Shown piece by piece: positions 63,601-64,000 of a DNA stretch of 64,000 nucleotides. Within the stretch, counting starts at the first letter, position 1, and each line of letters starts with the position of its first letter. The DNA lies in assembly GCF_023343835.1 (NCBI RefSeq), contig NC_064439.1:42215508-42279507 (forward strand), read 5' to 3'. A program made the position numbers and the translations under genes. The notes beneath the pieces are model-generated. The model was not told where the DNA came from. It worked only from the letters and a program-made list of their open reading frames with translations, and ran no database searches. This stretch comes from Lagopus muta (Eukaryota > Chordata > Aves > Galliformes > Phasianidae).

Positions 63601-64000
63601 GGGATGCACATGCACATTCACTGTCCACCCCATTATTACACAGTACCATAAAGTGCCATTAACATTCAAGCATACCCAGGAAGAGTGGATTTACCCAAAG
63701 GAATGTAGACGTACCTGCTCTTTCTTGTCAACCTGATCACAGTGCCAGCAGTTTCCCCTGGAAGCAGAGCCATGTCCTACCAGAGTAGCATGGGTGGTTA
63801 TGCCAGTAAGTCAGCATCCAGAAAGAATCACCTATTTGTCTTTAAGGACTGACTTGTCCATGATTTGTAGTGAATTAAGAAATGATAAATGTTGTGAATG
63901 TGTTACAGTGCTACCAGCCTACTAGGATAGATGTTAAAAGTGGCCATACATCATCTGTTATATGGTCTTAGGCTCTAGTACAGTCTGCATCGAACATTTC
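60613..64000. other. Unique intergenic sequence to window end
   Basis: No gene or interspersed repeat recognised. A purine tract at 62899-62930 is the only notable simple sequence. Confidence 0.5.
62899..62930 (+). repeat. Polypurine (A/G) tract
   Basis: Uninterrupted purines, mostly AAGAA and A10 runs ending GAGAGAGGA. Confidence 0.85.

Noticed and set aside
1..64000. CRISPR arrays, tRNA or rRNA genes, or phage/ICE-type systems
   Set aside because: No regularly spaced direct repeats, no cloverleaf with A/B boxes that I could recognise, no rRNA-like sequence, and the DNA is clearly avian nuclear.

Overview
The window looks like nuclear chromosomal DNA from a galliform bird, most likely chicken or a close relative. 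The evidence is 14 recognisable CR1 non-LTR retrotransposon copies (many ending in the ATTCTATGA-type tail), a Galluhop/Mariner1_GG-type mariner relic, two solo-LTR-like avian ERV families, and moderately AT-rich DNA broken by two CpG islands. There are no bacterial-style operons, phage genes or CRISPR arrays.

The only complete protein gene I can support is TMEM158 (RIS1), a single-exon gene on the + strand at 51307-52209. It lies in a CpG island of about 1.9 kb, with GC boxes and a short in-frame-stopped uORF upstream and a canonical poly(A) signal at 52498-52503. It encodes 300 residues: signal peptide, a low-complexity stem containing polyQ, a cysteine-containing lumenal domain, and a strongly hydrophobic C-terminal membrane segment.

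A second CpG island at about 1160-1490 reads as a minus-strand housekeeping promoter. It has an NRF1 palindrome, a sense-oriented YY1 element (AAGATGGCGGC) and a first-exon splice donor (GCGCAG|GTAACC). In mammals TMEM158 lies head-to-head with LARS2 (mitochondrial leucyl-tRNA synthetase), so I infer that this is the LARS2 promoter with a non-coding exon 1. If so, the first ~1.25 kb is LARS2 intron 1, and the ~50 kb between the islands is the LARS2-TMEM158 intergenic region. No LARS2 coding exon is visible.

Layout: 1-1255, probable intron 1 of the minus-strand gene; 1160-1490, promoter; 1.5-50.5 kb, intergenic DNA with CR1 copies, two ERV-LTR-like families (3.4-3.7 and 9.5-9.8 kb; 12.1-12.5 and 32.0-32.5 kb), the mariner relic (38.8-39.3 kb) and several microsatellites; 50.5-52.5 kb, TMEM158; 52.5-64 kb, further intergenic DNA with a CR1 pair at 59.3-60.6 kb. 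I found no convincing undescribed system. The better leads are the inferred LARS2 promoter architecture, the uORF arrangement and bird polyQ of TMEM158, CR1 copies in inverted orientation bracketing TMEM158, and a GATA-rich possible enhancer near 20.3 kb.
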